This document shows, piece after piece, positions 17,284 through 26,139 of a DNA stretch of 64,000 bases (position 1 is the stretch's first letter; each line of letters opens with the position of its first letter). Location of the stretch: positions 4,805,001-4,869,000 of the forward strand of contig NZ_CP114200.1 of NCBI RefSeq assembly GCF_029392895.1. The letters are read 5' to 3'. The translations under genes were made by a program, and so were the position numbers. The notes below the pieces were generated by a model that was not told where the DNA came from, searched no databases, and was given only the letters and a program-made list of their open reading frames with translations. The DNA is from Streptomyces sp. 71268. GTDB taxonomy: Bacteria > Actinomycetota > Actinomycetes > Streptomycetales > Streptomycetaceae.

Positions 17284-18155
17284 GCTCACTGCTCCTGCTG
17301 ACCAACGCGCTCCAGCCCTCAACCGAGGTGCTCCCCGCCCTCGGCCTGCTGCTGCACGGCGTACGGGTCGCGCCGGCCGAGGGCCCGGCCCTGGTGGACA
17401 CCCCGGGCGCCGACGTGATCCTCATCGACGGCCGCCGTGACCTGCCCCACGTACGCAGCCTGTGCCAGCTCCTACGCTCCACCGGCCCCGGCTGTCCGCT
17501 GCTGCTCGTGGTCACCGAGGGCGGGCTGGCCGCCGTCACCGCCGACTGGGGCGTGGACGACGTGCTGCTCGACACGGCGGGCCCGGCGGAGGTCGAGGCG
17601 CGGCTGCGGCTGGCGATGGGCCGCCAGCAGATCGTGAGCGACGACAGCCCGATGGAGATCCGCAACGGTGACCTGTCGGTGGACGAGGCGACGTACAGCG
17701 CCAAGCTCAAGGGCCGGGTCCTGGACCTGACCTTCAAGGAGTTCGAGCTGCTCAAGTACCTGGCCCAGCACCCGGGCCGGGTCTTCACGCGGGCCCAGTT
17801 GCTCCAGGAGGTGTGGGGCTACGACTACTTCGGCGGCACCCGGACCGTGGACGTCCACGTACGACGGCTGCGCGCCAAGCTCGGCCCCGAGCACGAGTCG
17901 CTGATCGGCACCGTACGCAACGTGGGCTACCGCTTCGTCGTCCCGGAGAAGGTCGAGCGGGCCGCGGAACGTGCCGCGGAGCGTTCCTCGGAGGGTACGA
18001 AGGCGGCGGCCTCGGGTCAGGACGGTACGGATGGGGTCGGCGGTGCCGGCGGTGCCCGCGGTGCGAAGGGGACAAACCCCCGCGACGCGGTCGATGGTCG
18101 CTCTCGCGCGGCGGACGGAGCGAAAGCAGGGGTCGCACGCCGGGTAAACGGCTAG
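17280..18155 (+). CDS. glnR: Nitrogen regulator GlnR (orphan OmpR-type response regulator)
   Basis: A 291-residue protein that closely matches Streptomyces GlnR: start [21 protein letters not shown], receiver-like domain to about residue 120, then a winged-helix effector with [20 protein letters not shown] and [16 protein letters not shown]. Asp50 is present, but GlnR receivers lack the full phosphorylation pocket and act without a partner kinase. GlnR controls glutamine synthetases, ammonium transport and other nitrogen genes. The C-terminal tail is about 25 residues longer than the S. coelicolor protein and is Gly/Ala-rich. The start ATG overlaps the stop of a short upstream ORF. Confidence 0.93.
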   Translation: MSSLLLLTNALQPSTEVLPALGLLLHGVRVAPAEGPALVDTPGADVILIDGRRDLPHVRSLCQLLRSTGPGCPLLLVVTEGGLAAVTADWGVDDVLLDTAGPAEVEARLRLAMGRQQIVSDDSPMEIRNGDLSVDEATYSAKLKGRVLDLTFKEFELLKYLAQHPGRVFTRAQLLQEVWGYDYFGGTRTVDVHVRRLRAKLGPEHESLIGTVRNVGYRFVVPEKVERAAERAAERSSEGTKAAASGQDGTDGVGGAGGARGAKGTNPRDAVDGRSRAADGAKAGVARRVNG

Positions 18156-18179
18156 GGGGACCCGCGTAGACTTCCGCGC

Positions 18180-19202
18180 GTGGCCAAGGTGACGCGGGAT
18201 GATGTAGCACGGCTTGCGGGAACGTCGACCGCGGTCGTCAGCTATGTCATCAACAACGGACCAAGGCCGGTCGCCCCGGCCACGCGCGAGCGGGTACTCG
18301 CAGCGATCAAGGAGCTGGGGTACCGGCCGGACCGCGTCGCGCAGGCGATGGCGTCCCGCCGTACCGACCTCATAGGGCTCATCGTCCCCGACGCCCGGCA
18401 GCCCTTCTTCGGCGAGATGGCGCACGCCGTCGAACAGGCCGCCGCCGAGCGCGGCAAGATGGTCCTGGTCGGCAACTCCGACTACCTGGACGAGCGCGAG
18501 GTGCACTACCTGCGCGCCTTCCTCGGAATGCGGGTCTCCGGGCTGATCCTCATCAGCCAGGGCCTGAGCGAGAACGCGGCGGCCGAGATCGAGGCGTGGG
18601 ACGCGCGCGTGGTGCTCATGCACGAGCGGCCCGAGGCGATCGACGACGTGGCCGTCGTCCTGGACGACGTCGGCGGCGCCCAACTCGCCGTACGCCACCT
18701 CCTTGAGCACGGCCACCCGTACGTGGCCTGCATAGGCGGTACGGAGGAGACCCCGTCGGTCGGCGACCCGGTCACCGACCACATCGAGGGCTGGCGCCGC
18801 GCGATGCTGGAGGCCGGCCGCTCCACCGAGGGCCGCCTCTTCCAGGCCCCCTACAACCGTTACGACGCGTACGAGGTGGCGCTCGACCTGCTGGCCGGCC
18901 CGAACCGGCCGCCCGCGGTCTTCTGCTCCACCGACGACCAGGCCATCGGCGTCCTGCGGGCCGCCCGCGAACTGCGCATCGACGTCCCCGGCGAGCTGGC
19001 CGTGGCCGGCTTCGACAACGTCAAGGAGGCCGGCCTCACCGACCCGCCGCTGACCACCGTCGGCTCCGACCGCCCGGCGATGGCCCGCGCGGCGGTCGAC
19101 CTGGTGTTGGACGACGGCCTCCGGGTGGCGGGCTCACGCCGCGAGCGGCTGAAGCAGTTCCCGTCGGCGCTGGTGGTGCGGCGCTCCTGCGGGTGCGGCT
19201 GA
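18180..19202 (+). CDS. LacI-family transcriptional regulator
   Basis: A 340-residue LacI/GalR regulator. The HTH is at residues 5-25 ([21 protein letters not shown]), followed by the hinge and a periplasmic-binding-protein-like sensor ([24 protein letters not shown]). Its C-terminus RRSCGCG is Cys-rich. TAGACT ends 7 bp before the GTG start with no ribosome site, so the mRNA is probably leaderless. It follows glnR by 24 bp, as in other Streptomyces. No sugar operon is adjacent, so the ligand is unknown. Confidence 0.85.
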   Translation: MAKVTRDDVARLAGTSTAVVSYVINNGPRPVAPATRERVLAAIKELGYRPDRVAQAMASRRTDLIGLIVPDARQPFFGEMAHAVEQAAAERGKMVLVGNSDYLDEREVHYLRAFLGMRVSGLILISQGLSENAAAEIEAWDARVVLMHERPEAIDDVAVVLDDVGGAQLAVRHLLEHGHPYVACIGGTEETPSVGDPVTDHIEGWRRAMLEAGRSTEGRLFQAPYNRYDAYEVALDLLAGPNRPPAVFCSTDDQAIGVLRAARELRIDVPGELAVAGFDNVKEAGLTDPPLTTVGSDRPAMARAAVDLVLDDGLRVAGSRRERLKQFPSALVVRRSCGCG

Positions 19203-19236
19203 CCGGGGTCGGCGTCGCGGGCAGCGGGTAGCGGGT

Positions 19237-19258
19237 TCGGCGCCCGGCGGCGCCGAAG
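19237..19258. terminator. Bidirectional hairpin between convergent genes
   Basis: TTCGGCGCC and GGCGCCGAA form a perfect 9-bp stem with loop CGGC between the lacI-type gene and the convergent methyltransferase gene. Confidence 0.6.
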
Positions 19259-19309
19259 AGGGTCTGCGTGGTGGGGAGTTGGCCGCCGCGCCCTGACGGG
19301 GATGTCGGT

Positions 19310-20482
19310 TCACAGGTCCCAGCGTCGCCCCGTGAGGATGTGCCAGACGCGGGTCGCCCCGTCGGGCTCGCGGGCGTAGCCGAACCGGTCCTGACCCGGC
19401 CGCCCCTGCTCGTGCCACCACCGCCAGGCGGCCTCGACCGTACGCCACAGGTCGCGCTCGCCGGCGTACGTGACGCTGCCGTCGTCGGTCAGCGGGGCGC
19501 GGACCCAGGTGCCGTCCGGGGTCTGGAGCTGGAGGGCGGTGTTCCCGTCGTCGTCGCGGTGGTGGACGAGTTCGGCCTCCGGCAGTTCGAGGGCGAGGAG
19601 CAGCCGGAAGGGGTAGTGGTTGCGCACGTCGGCCGCGACGACCGTGGTGGTGCGGGTGACGGTCTCGGTGGCGTACGGGGCGCGTCGCTGTGGTGCGGGG
19701 TAGCTGGTGGCGTGGTCACGGGCGGCCATGAACCGCCCGCTGGTCTCGGTGAAGTGGCCGTACGCCCGCCCGGCGGCATCGATGCCGACGCGTACGAGCC
19801 CGCCCTCGATGCCCAGGTCGACGTCGGTGACGATGACCGCGTCGGGATTGCTCTGCTCGATCCACGCTGCCGGCAGGTGGCGGCGCACCGAGCAGGTGGC
19901 GATGGTGCGGTCGAACCGCCGGCCGGCGGGATGCCCGGCCCGGCCGTCGCCCGCGACGAGGTCCGGCGCGAAGCCGAGGGTGGCCAGGCGTTCGCGGGCG
20001 ATGCAGACGAGATCGGGGTCGATGTCGACGGAGTGCACGAGGTGGTCGCCGAGGCGGGCGCAGAGCAGCGCGGCGTTGTAGCCGGTGCCGGTACCGACCT
20101 CCAGCACCCGCTGCCCGTCCTGGACGTGCAGGTCCTCCAACATGCCTGCCATGAGGCTTGGTTGGGTGCTGGAGGAGGTGGGGACGCCGGTCCAGGCGCC
20201 GGTGTCGACCCGCTCGGCGGTGGCCGGGTCGAGCGCGGTGACGAGGGTGGCGTCCCGATAGATGTTCGCCAACTCGCTTGCCGCGATGGTGTGTTGCGCT
20301 CGCCAGACCGTGATGCCTCGGGAGTTGGTCTCCCTCTCGTACCAGTGCGGTACGAACACGTGGCGGGGTACGTCCGCGAACGCCTCGGCCCAGCGCGCGG
20401 AGCGGATGGCCGCGTCTTTCTGTAGCCGCTCGACCAGGGCGGGCAGGTGCGGGCGGGCGGCGTCGAAGGGGGTGGGGCTCAC
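19310..20482 (-). CDS. FxLD-type (PCMT-like) SAM-dependent methyltransferase
   Basis: A 390-residue protein from GTG 20482 (ribosome site GAGAGGA). The central Rossmann fold has the SAM motif LEVGTGTGYNAALLCARLG, then SVDIDP, as in protein-L-isoaspartate methyltransferases. A long C-terminal part ends HILTGRRWDL. This size and layout match the methyltransferases of FxLD-type lanthipeptide or ATP-grasp peptide systems. No FxLD precursor, lanthionine synthetase or ATP-grasp gene was seen next to it. It may act alone as a protein carboxyl methyltransferase. Confidence 0.65.
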   Translation of the reverse strand: MSPTPFDAARPHLPALVERLQKDAAIRSARWAEAFADVPRHVFVPHWYERETNSRGITVWRAQHTIAASELANIYRDATLVTALDPATAERVDTGAWTGVPTSSSTQPSLMAGMLEDLHVQDGQRVLEVGTGTGYNAALLCARLGDHLVHSVDIDPDLVCIARERLATLGFAPDLVAGDGRAGHPAGRRFDRTIATCSVRRHLPAAWIEQSNPDAVIVTDVDLGIEGGLVRVGIDAAGRAYGHFTETSGRFMAARDHATSYPAPQRRAPYATETVTRTTTVVAADVRNHYPFRLLLALELPEAELVHHRDDDGNTALQLQTPDGTWVRAPLTDDGSVTYAGERDLWRTVEAAWRWWHEQGRPGQDRFGYAREPDGATRVWHILTGRRWDL

Positions 20483-20835
20483 GGGGGTGTCCTCTCGCCG
20501 GGTGAGTCTGAGCGGTCGTGCGCGCCGCCCCCGCGCCGGGGGAGCCAACCGTTCGGCGCGAGGGCGGCGGTTTGGGGACTGCCCTCACCCGTCGGGGCAG
20601 GCGGGTGAGGGCAGCCGTCCTCCCAACAGGCGTGTGCCCATGGGAGGTTGCGTCGCCGTTGGGCTGGCAGAGTCCGGTGAGCAGCCCTATATGGCGACGC
20701 TGAGCGACCGTAGCGCTACACAGAGGCTGGGATCAATAGTGCTTCCGTATCTATGTTGACGTGAGGGTGGGTTGGCATATGCGCGCACGGCAGCCCCCGG
20801 CCGCGTGGGCTCGGGGGCTGCCGTGTGAGGAGGGG
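20483..20835. other. Intergenic region between methyltransferase and DUF397 genes
   Basis: No gene is supported. It contains GTAGCGCTAC (20710-20719, palindrome) and TGGGATCAAT (20728-20737). The latter equals the first 10 bases of the inverted repeat found upstream of the XRE regulator at 21930. A strong terminator stem is at 20786-20825. Confidence 0.5.
20786..20825 (-). terminator. Strong terminator downstream of DUF397 gene
   Basis: CACGGCAGCCCCC pairs perfectly with GGGGGCTGCCGTG (13 bp) around a 14-base loop, 10 bp past the DUF397 stop codon. Confidence 0.75.
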
Positions 20836-21030
20836 CTAGGTCAGGTGGTCGTACTCGCCAGCCTTCGCGCCTTGGATGAAGGCGGCAAGCTGCTTCGGAG
20901 TAACGCTGATGATGGCCTCGGGGTCTTGGCTCTCGCGCATCAGGATTAGGCCGTTCTGTGGCAGGGTCTCAATGCAGTTGTTGCCGCCCCCGCCGCAAAA
21001 CGATGAGCGCTGCCATTCGTTTTCTGGCAT
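20836..21030 (-). CDS. DUF397 protein
   Basis: A 64-residue DUF397 protein. The ATG at 21030 is chosen because AAGGGG lies in good position; a GTG at 21045 overlapping the previous stop is the alternative. The family hallmark is WQRSSFCGGGGNNCIE followed by ILMRESQDPEAIISVTPKQLAAFIQGAK. DUF397 proteins are small partners of XRE regulators in Streptomyces, usually also with an anti-sigma-like ATPase, as here. Confidence 0.85.
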   Translation of the reverse strand: MPENEWQRSSFCGGGGNNCIETLPQNGLILMRESQDPEAIISVTPKQLAAFIQGAKAGEYDHLT

Positions 21031-21041
21031 CTTTTGCCCCT

Positions 21042-21893
21042 TCACAACTTATGCGCGATTTCTCTAATGAGATCCCGCGACTCTGCGACTTCCAGGCTAC
21101 GGGATTCCATCTCGGCGAGGAGATCCCGGTAGGCGCTGAGCTGCGCAGCGGCGTCGAGAAACGCCGCGCCGTGCGCGAAGTCGAGATGCACAGTGTCGAG
21201 CTGAGGGACGTCGCCTGTGGCCAGCAGGACGGCCTGCCCTGAGCCTGCGAAGCCATCGACATCGAACGTCAGCACGCGAATCGTGCAGTTCGGGCGCTCG
21301 GAGAGTGTGAGGAGATGCTCAAGCTGCGCTCGCGTTGTCGCTGCTCCGCCGAACCTCATGCGGAGGGCAGCCTCGTGGATCACGGCGCTGAAGTGCGGCC
21401 CGTCTCTGCGGTCCAAGATGTGCGCGCGCCTCATCCGGTGCTCGATTCTTGCCTCGATGTGATCCTCGTCAAGGCGCGGGAACGTAAACCTGAATACCGC
21501 CCGTGCGTAATCTTCGGTCTGCGCAAGACCCGGAAGGTGCGCGATCTGATAAGTGCGCAGGTTTTTTGCTTTCGCCTCAAGCTCCGACAGGTCGAGGAAC
21601 CCTGCGGGGAGCGTGCCGCGATATTCCTCCCACCAGCCGCGATCGCGCTCGGTGGCCATCGCGATGAGGGCCTGCAAGTACGGCTCGTCGGTGCAGCCGT
21701 AGCTATTCGCCAGCACGCGAAGCCGATCGGAGCCGACGCCGGTGCGCGCCGTTTCCATGTGGCTGACCTTGGTGTGGTCGAGTCCGAGTATTGCCGCAGC
21801 TTCCCGAGCGTTCAGGCCGGCGGCCTCTCGCATCTTGCGCAGTTCGACGCCCAGTCGACGCTGGCGCGCCGTCGTCACTGTCCTTGGTGGCAT
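21042..21893 (-). CDS. XRE-family regulator with DUF5753 (Scr1-like) domain
   Basis: A 283-residue protein from ATG 21893. The HTH is at residues about 11-65 (LGVELRKMREAAGLNAREAAAILGLDHTKVSHMETARTG split by helices), then DUF5753 to the end. The coding sequence has visibly lower GC than neighbouring genes. It overlaps or abuts the DUF397 gene, and a divergent HATPase gene lies across a 16-bp inverted repeat. Such trios act as switches in Streptomyces development or silencing; target genes are unknown. Confidence 0.85.
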   Translation of the reverse strand: MPPRTVTTARQRRLGVELRKMREAAGLNAREAAAILGLDHTKVSHMETARTGVGSDRLRVLANSYGCTDEPYLQALIAMATERDRGWWEEYRGTLPAGFLDLSELEAKAKNLRTYQIAHLPGLAQTEDYARAVFRFTFPRLDEDHIEARIEHRMRRAHILDRRDGPHFSAVIHEAALRMRFGGAATTRAQLEHLLTLSERPNCTIRVLTFDVDGFAGSGQAVLLATGDVPQLDTVHLDFAHGAAFLDAAAQLSAYRDLLAEMESRSLEVAESRDLIREIAHKL

Positions 21894-21929
21894 GGCGCAA
21901 GTCTGCATCCGGTGGTGGGGCGGGTCCAT

Positions 21930-21971
21930 TGGGATCAATGTAGCTCCGGACGGGTAGCTACATTGATCCCA
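21930..21971. promoter_or_regulatory. 16-bp inverted repeat, likely operator of the XRE regulator
   Basis: TGGGATCAATGTAGCT (21930-21945) and its exact complement (21956-21971) flank a 10-bp spacer. The element sits between the divergent XRE and HATPase genes. Its AT-rich arms stand out from the GC-rich context. Confidence 0.7.
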
Positions 21972-22120
21972 CATGCTCTATGGTCCTGACAGCACCGCGC
22001 GGCACGCCGGGAAGACCCGAAGTGCAGTCATCCGCACGCCCGTTGAGGGCGCCCCGGGGGATGGCCAGAGCCACGGACGGCGAAGTAGCCGACGCTCACG
22101 TCACGTTGGGAGACACCGAC

Positions 22121-22567
22121 ATGAGCCAGACCGCACCACCACCGCTCAAGGCGGCGACGACGGCCCGATTCGTGGTGCCGAACTCGGACCTCGCGCCCAG
22201 GATCCTGCGCCACCTCGTCACCACGCTCCTGGTCACCACCGGACACGGGATCGTCGCCGACGACGCCCGCGTATGCGTGAGCGAGGTCATCACGAACGTG
22301 CACCGCCACACCCACACGTCACTGGTGTACCTCGACGTCACGCTGCACCCCGGTCGCGTACGGGTCGCCGTCTGGGACGAGGCTTGGGATCGACACCCCG
22401 CCCCGGGCCGCGGCGGCGTCACCCACGAGGAACGGGGGCGCGGTCTACTGCTCGTCCAGCGCCTGTGCGCCGAGTGGGGCGTCACCTGGCCGTCCAACTG
22501 CGAACACTCCCGCAAGCGGGTGTGGTTCGTGCTCGATGAGCCGGCGGGCGGGGATGGCGTGGTGTGA
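22121..22567 (+). CDS. RsbW-like ATP-binding protein (HATPase_c)
   Basis: A 148-residue protein from ATG 22121. It has the GHKL ATPase boxes: N-box CVSEVITNVHRH, G1 VAVWDEAWDR and G2 ERGRGLLLVQRL. There is no His-kinase dimerisation domain. Such proteins act as anti-sigma or serine kinase partners, or as the third member of XRE/DUF397 trios. An earlier in-frame ATG (21980) would overlap the inverted repeat. Confidence 0.8.
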   Translation: MSQTAPPPLKAATTARFVVPNSDLAPRILRHLVTTLLVTTGHGIVADDARVCVSEVITNVHRHTHTSLVYLDVTLHPGRVRVAVWDEAWDRHPAPGRGGVTHEERGRGLLLVQRLCAEWGVTWPSNCEHSRKRVWFVLDEPAGGDGVV

Positions 22568-22618
22568 CGGGGGCGTGGGCAAGCGGCGGCGTCGGCGCGG
22601 TGGGCGGGGGCGTCCGTA

Positions 22619-23218
22619 CTACCCAGGCGCGTGGGCGAGCAGCTTCTCCACCGCATGCGTCATGCGCCGGAACGATCTGCTGTTTGCGCGCGCCGCGTGC
22701 AGGTCCATCAGTGCGGAGAACTTCGGTTGGTGAAGGGTCTCCCGGTAGGACTCGGACATCATCGACTGCAGTTGGGTCTTCGCGCTGCGCCGGGCCTCGG
22801 CGTCCGTGGGTGCGGTCGCGTCGTCACGGACGGCCGGATGGACTCGGAGCGAGTCGGCGGCGGCGAGGAACCACGCCTCGTACTCGTGCCGGGCGATCAC
22901 GATTTCCACGGGAACCGGCAGTAGTGCGGGGTCCGGCGCTAGTTGGCGAGCGAGGGCGACCGGGCAGTCGACGTCGTCGTCATCGCCGTCCCGCAGGACG
23001 AGCACGCCGCCGCCCCCCTTCACGCGTGCCGCTTGCAGACGCAGGGCCTTGGCCAGCTCGTCCGGCTTGCGCATCTTGCCGGAGTCCAGCCGGAACGGCT
23101 GGGCCACCTCCGCCCAGGTGCCGCAGAGTTCGGTGGCGATGCGGCGAATGAGTTCGCGCACCGCGTTGACCTCGCCGTGGCCTTCCACGATGGGGGCCAC
23201 GACAGGAGCGAAGGTCAC
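22619..23218 (-). CDS. DUF4276 (TOPRIM-like) protein
   Basis: A 199-residue DUF4276 protein started at a GTG overlapping the ATPase stop (GTGA). Near the N-terminus is PIVEGHGEVNAV with Glu12 and Glu16. Then comes an acidic cluster RDGDDDDVDC (77-84) and the family motif RHEYEAWFLA (110-119). The Glu/DxD layout resembles a TOPRIM fold, which in related systems is a nuclease partner of an ABC-like ATPase. It is translationally coupled to the ATPase gene. A nuclease or defence role is inferred, not shown. Confidence 0.75.
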   Translation of the reverse strand: MTFAPVVAPIVEGHGEVNAVRELIRRIATELCGTWAEVAQPFRLDSGKMRKPDELAKALRLQAARVKGGGGVLVLRDGDDDDVDCPVALARQLAPDPALLPVPVEIVIARHEYEAWFLAAADSLRVHPAVRDDATAPTDAEARRSAKTQLQSMMSESYRETLHQPKFSALMDLHAARANSRSFRRMTHAVEKLLAHAPG

Positions 23219-24420
23219 CGGTGTACCTCCGACGATGAGTCCGTGTCGGTAGCAGGCAAGAGCTGGTCGTTCCGCAACAGTTCGCCCGGAGTGTAGAGGT
23301 GTTCGCGGAGGGCGAGGGCCCCCGCCTCGTCCAGGGGGCCGATCCGGGTCTCGCCGTCGATGGCGCGGACGGCCCGTAGTTCGGAGAGTTCGAAGTCGTG
23401 GCGGTCGAGCAGGTCGGGGCTGTGGCTGGTGACGATGACCTGCCGGCGCTCGCTCGCGTCGCGCAGCGCGTCGAGGAGTACGCCGGCGGCGGCCGGGTGC
23501 AGGGCGCTTTCCGGTTCCTCGATGCCGATGGTGCTGAGCGTGCTGCCGGTGCCGGCGAAGAGGGAGACGAGGACGCCGAGCGCTCGTAGGGTGCCGTCGG
23601 AGACGGACCGCGCCTGGAAGCGCCAGGGGCTCTCGGAACCCGGGGCGTCCTGGAGGAATTCCAACGTCTCCCAGTTGCCCAGTTCGGCGCGGGTCACCCC
23701 GTGCATGCCGGGGATGATCTGCTGCAGGTACTCCTCGATGCGGGCCTGATTGGCGCGGCCTCGGGGGCTGCGCTGGAGGCGGTGCAGGACGCTGGCGATG
23801 TTCGAGCCGTCGCGGTGCAGGAACTCTCCGGAATCCGGCGTCTGCGGCTGGCGCATCACGTCCGGGTTGAGGCTGAACACGCTGATGCCCGCCAGGCCGT
23901 CGTACACGGGCCGGAACGGTTCGAGGCCGGCGGCCGTCACGAGGGTGAGACGCTGCTCGCCGACCGGGGGCATGACGGCCTCGGTCGTCTGCGTCATCTG
24001 GCCGTCCACGACGCGGAAGCTGGCGGACGGCCGACCCTTCTCCGGCTCGGGCCGTACGCCGTGCCAGACGTGGCACCGCTCGCGGGCGACCTGGAAGCCG
24101 CCACCTTCCACAGCGGCCACCTCGAAGCCGTACTCACCGTGGAAGTCCGGCGCCCGGAACTCCAGGTCGATGGCGAAGCGCGCCGGGTGTCCGGCGGTCC
24201 GGCGACATACCTCCGTCACCCCGCCGCGGCTGCGGAGGGCCTGGTCGAGCGAGGTCTGCAAGGACTCGGAGAGGAGCCGCAACGCGTCGAGGAAGTTGCT
24301 CTTGCCCGCCCCGTTCGGGCCGACGAGCAGCAGCAGTGGGCCCAGCTCGACGTCCGCCGCCGCGATGCTCCGGTAGTGCCGGAGCCGCACGCGGGTGAGC
24401 GAGAAGTAGTTGTCCGACAT
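23215..24420 (-). CDS. AAA_21-type (RecF/OLD-like) ATPase
   Basis: A 401-residue SMC/RecF-like ATPase. Walker A GPNGAGKS is at 34-41. A signature-like SVSDGTLRALG segment is near 275, Walker B IGIEEPESALHP near 300, and the switch segment TSHSPDLLD near 336. There is no coiled coil, transmembrane helix or fused nuclease. The next gene encodes DUF4276 and overlaps it by 4 bp. ATPase plus TOPRIM-like pairs (split OLD, RloAB, PARIS-like) are known in phage defence; this pair fits that scheme by inference. Confidence 0.8.
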   Translation of the reverse strand: MSDNYFSLTRVRLRHYRSIAAADVELGPLLLLVGPNGAGKSNFLDALRLLSESLQTSLDQALRSRGGVTEVCRRTAGHPARFAIDLEFRAPDFHGEYGFEVAAVEGGGFQVARERCHVWHGVRPEPEKGRPSASFRVVDGQMTQTTEAVMPPVGEQRLTLVTAAGLEPFRPVYDGLAGISVFSLNPDVMRQPQTPDSGEFLHRDGSNIASVLHRLQRSPRGRANQARIEEYLQQIIPGMHGVTRAELGNWETLEFLQDAPGSESPWRFQARSVSDGTLRALGVLVSLFAGTGSTLSTIGIEEPESALHPAAAGVLLDALRDASERRQVIVTSHSPDLLDRHDFELSELRAVRAIDGETRIGPLDEAGALALREHLYTPGELLRNDQLLPATDTDSSSEVHR

Positions 24421-24499
24421 GCGATCAGTCTGGCAGGAGGCGCCCTCACGCCCGGCGCACGCGCCCCCTTACGCCCGCCCTACGCGCTTCTGTCGGCCT

Positions 24500-24526
24500 T
24501 CTCAGGTCGGTCTCAGAGAGTTCTCA
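24500..24526 (+). promoter_or_regulatory. Three TCTCA repeats at 11-bp spacing
   Basis: TCTCA occurs at 24500, 24511 and 24522, exactly one helical turn apart, 25-50 bp before the protease ATG. Direct repeats in phase are the usual target of OmpR-family regulators such as the one encoded at 26140. Binding is inferred. Confidence 0.55.
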
Positions 24527-24550
24527 TAAACGCCCAGCACAGTCGTAGCC

Positions 24551-25789
24551 ATGACCGAGAACTTCCGCCGCGACGGCGACATCGCAGGCCCCGCCCCCGT
24601 AGCAGGCTCCGCTTCCTCCGCCGCGTCGGCGGAGAGTTCGGGGCACCCGTACGCGTCAGCCGGTGCGGCCGGCGCGACGCCACCCCCGCCGCCCGCGCAC
24701 GCTCCCGGGCCGGCGGTGGCGCCCACGGCGCCCGTGCCGCCGGCCGCGCCGGCGTACGAGCCGGCCGGTGCGGTGACCACCGCGTCCGGCGTGCGGGTGT
24801 GGCCGGGCGGCGGGCACGCGGGTGGCGCCGGGAACGGGGCCGCCGCGCCCGGTCCGTACGCGACGTTCGGCGCGGACACGCCGCACGGCGGGGCGCACGG
24901 GGCCGGGCCGGGGAGGCCGCGCGGGCGGCGGACCGGGGTGTTGCTCGCGGCGGTCGCGCTGGTGTCGGCCGTGGTGGCGGGGGCGACCGGCGCGTTCGTC
25001 GGCAGCCGGCACGACGGGGGGTCGAGCAGTACGTCGGCGGCGCCGGTGGTGAGCGCGGGGGCCAAGGACGGGGCCGTCGGGAGCGTCACCGAGGTGGCGA
25101 AGGCGCTCGCGCCCAGCATCGTGGAGATCACGGCGGGTACGAACCAGGGGCAGTCGCTCGGCTCCGGGGTGATCATCTCCGGGGACGGCGAGATCGTCAC
25201 CAACAACCACGTCGTCGCGGGTTCCGAGGACATCACCGTGACCCTGAGCGACGGCACGCGGAAGGAGGCGTCGCTGGTCGGGGCCGACGCGTCCAAGGAC
25301 CTCGCGCTCATCAAGGTCGCGGACGCCAGCGGGCTGCGCGCCGCCAAGCTCGGTGACTCGAAGGCGGTCAAGGTCGGTGACGAGGTGGTGGCCATCGGTT
25401 CGCCCGAGGGGCTGACGGGCACGGTCACCAGCGGCATCGTCTCCGCGCTCGACCGCGAGGTGACGGTGGCCAGCGACGAGGGGCGGCAGCCGGGGCCGGG
25501 GAGCGGCGGGGGCTGGCCGTTCGAGTTCGAGGGCCGGGAGTACAACGGCGACGTGGGCCAGTCCAAGACCAGCTACCGGGCCATCCAGACCGACGCCTCG
25601 CTCAACCACGGCAACTCCGGCGGCGCCCTCATCAACATGAGGGGCGAGGTCATCGGCATCAACTCGGCCATCTCCTCGCCCGCGTCGGCGGGCGGCTCGG
25701 GCGGCAGCGTCGGGCTCGGCTTCGCCATCCCGAGCGAGACGGTCAAGCAGGACCTGAACGCGTTGCGCGGCGGCGGCACCAACGTGTGA
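24551..25789 (+). CDS. Membrane-anchored trypsin-like (S1C) serine protease without PDZ
   Basis: A 412-residue protein. A Pro/Ala-rich cytoplasmic segment (1-125) and one transmembrane helix (about 128-151) precede an extracytoplasmic chymotrypsin-like domain. The catalytic triad is His220 (NNHVV), Asp250 (KDLALIKV) and Ser356 (GNSGG). HtrA-type proteins normally end in a PDZ domain; this one stops about 55 residues after the Ser. The two-component genes downstream on the same strand suggest envelope-stress control, similar to MprAB-PepD in mycobacteria. Confidence 0.88.
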   Translation: MTENFRRDGDIAGPAPVAGSASSAASAESSGHPYASAGAAGATPPPPPAHAPGPAVAPTAPVPPAAPAYEPAGAVTTASGVRVWPGGGHAGGAGNGAAAPGPYATFGADTPHGGAHGAGPGRPRGRRTGVLLAAVALVSAVVAGATGAFVGSRHDGGSSSTSAAPVVSAGAKDGAVGSVTEVAKALAPSIVEITAGTNQGQSLGSGVIISGDGEIVTNNHVVAGSEDITVTLSDGTRKEASLVGADASKDLALIKVADASGLRAAKLGDSKAVKVGDEVVAIGSPEGLTGTVTSGIVSALDREVTVASDEGRQPGPGSGGGWPFEFEGREYNGDVGQSKTSYRAIQTDASLNHGNSGGALINMRGEVIGINSAISSPASAGGSGGSVGLGFAIPSETVKQDLNALRGGGTNV

Positions 25790-26139
25790 CACGCCGGCTC
25801 CGGCCCGCTGGCGGCGGCTGCCGGAGTGGACCGGCCGTGCGCACGGCCTTCCACGCCGGGTGGGCCCCTTGGGGGGTGGCCCGCCCGGCGCGGCGGGCCG
25901 TGCGCTCGCCTGTGCGGGGCCCCGCGACCACGGGCTGGGCGGCCCACCCGGACCGTCCGCCCGGCAGGGGCCCCGGCCCGACTGTCGGCGCGCGTCGCGC
26001 GCGCCTGCGTACGCTCCCCGTGGGGCATCCGTCCCGCTGCGCCCGTAGGTCACCACGAGCCACCCGTAAGCCACCCGCCCGCCCCCGCCCGTGGGCGGGC
26101 CGCGCGTTCCGCGCCCGTACCCGTGAAGGAAGAGCGTCG
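25790..26139. other. Intergenic region between protease and response regulator genes
   Basis: No gene is supported in these 350 bp. A short inverted repeat (CTCCGGC/GCCGGAG, 25798-25825) follows the protease stop. The rest is GC-rich with no clear promoter. Confidence 0.45.
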
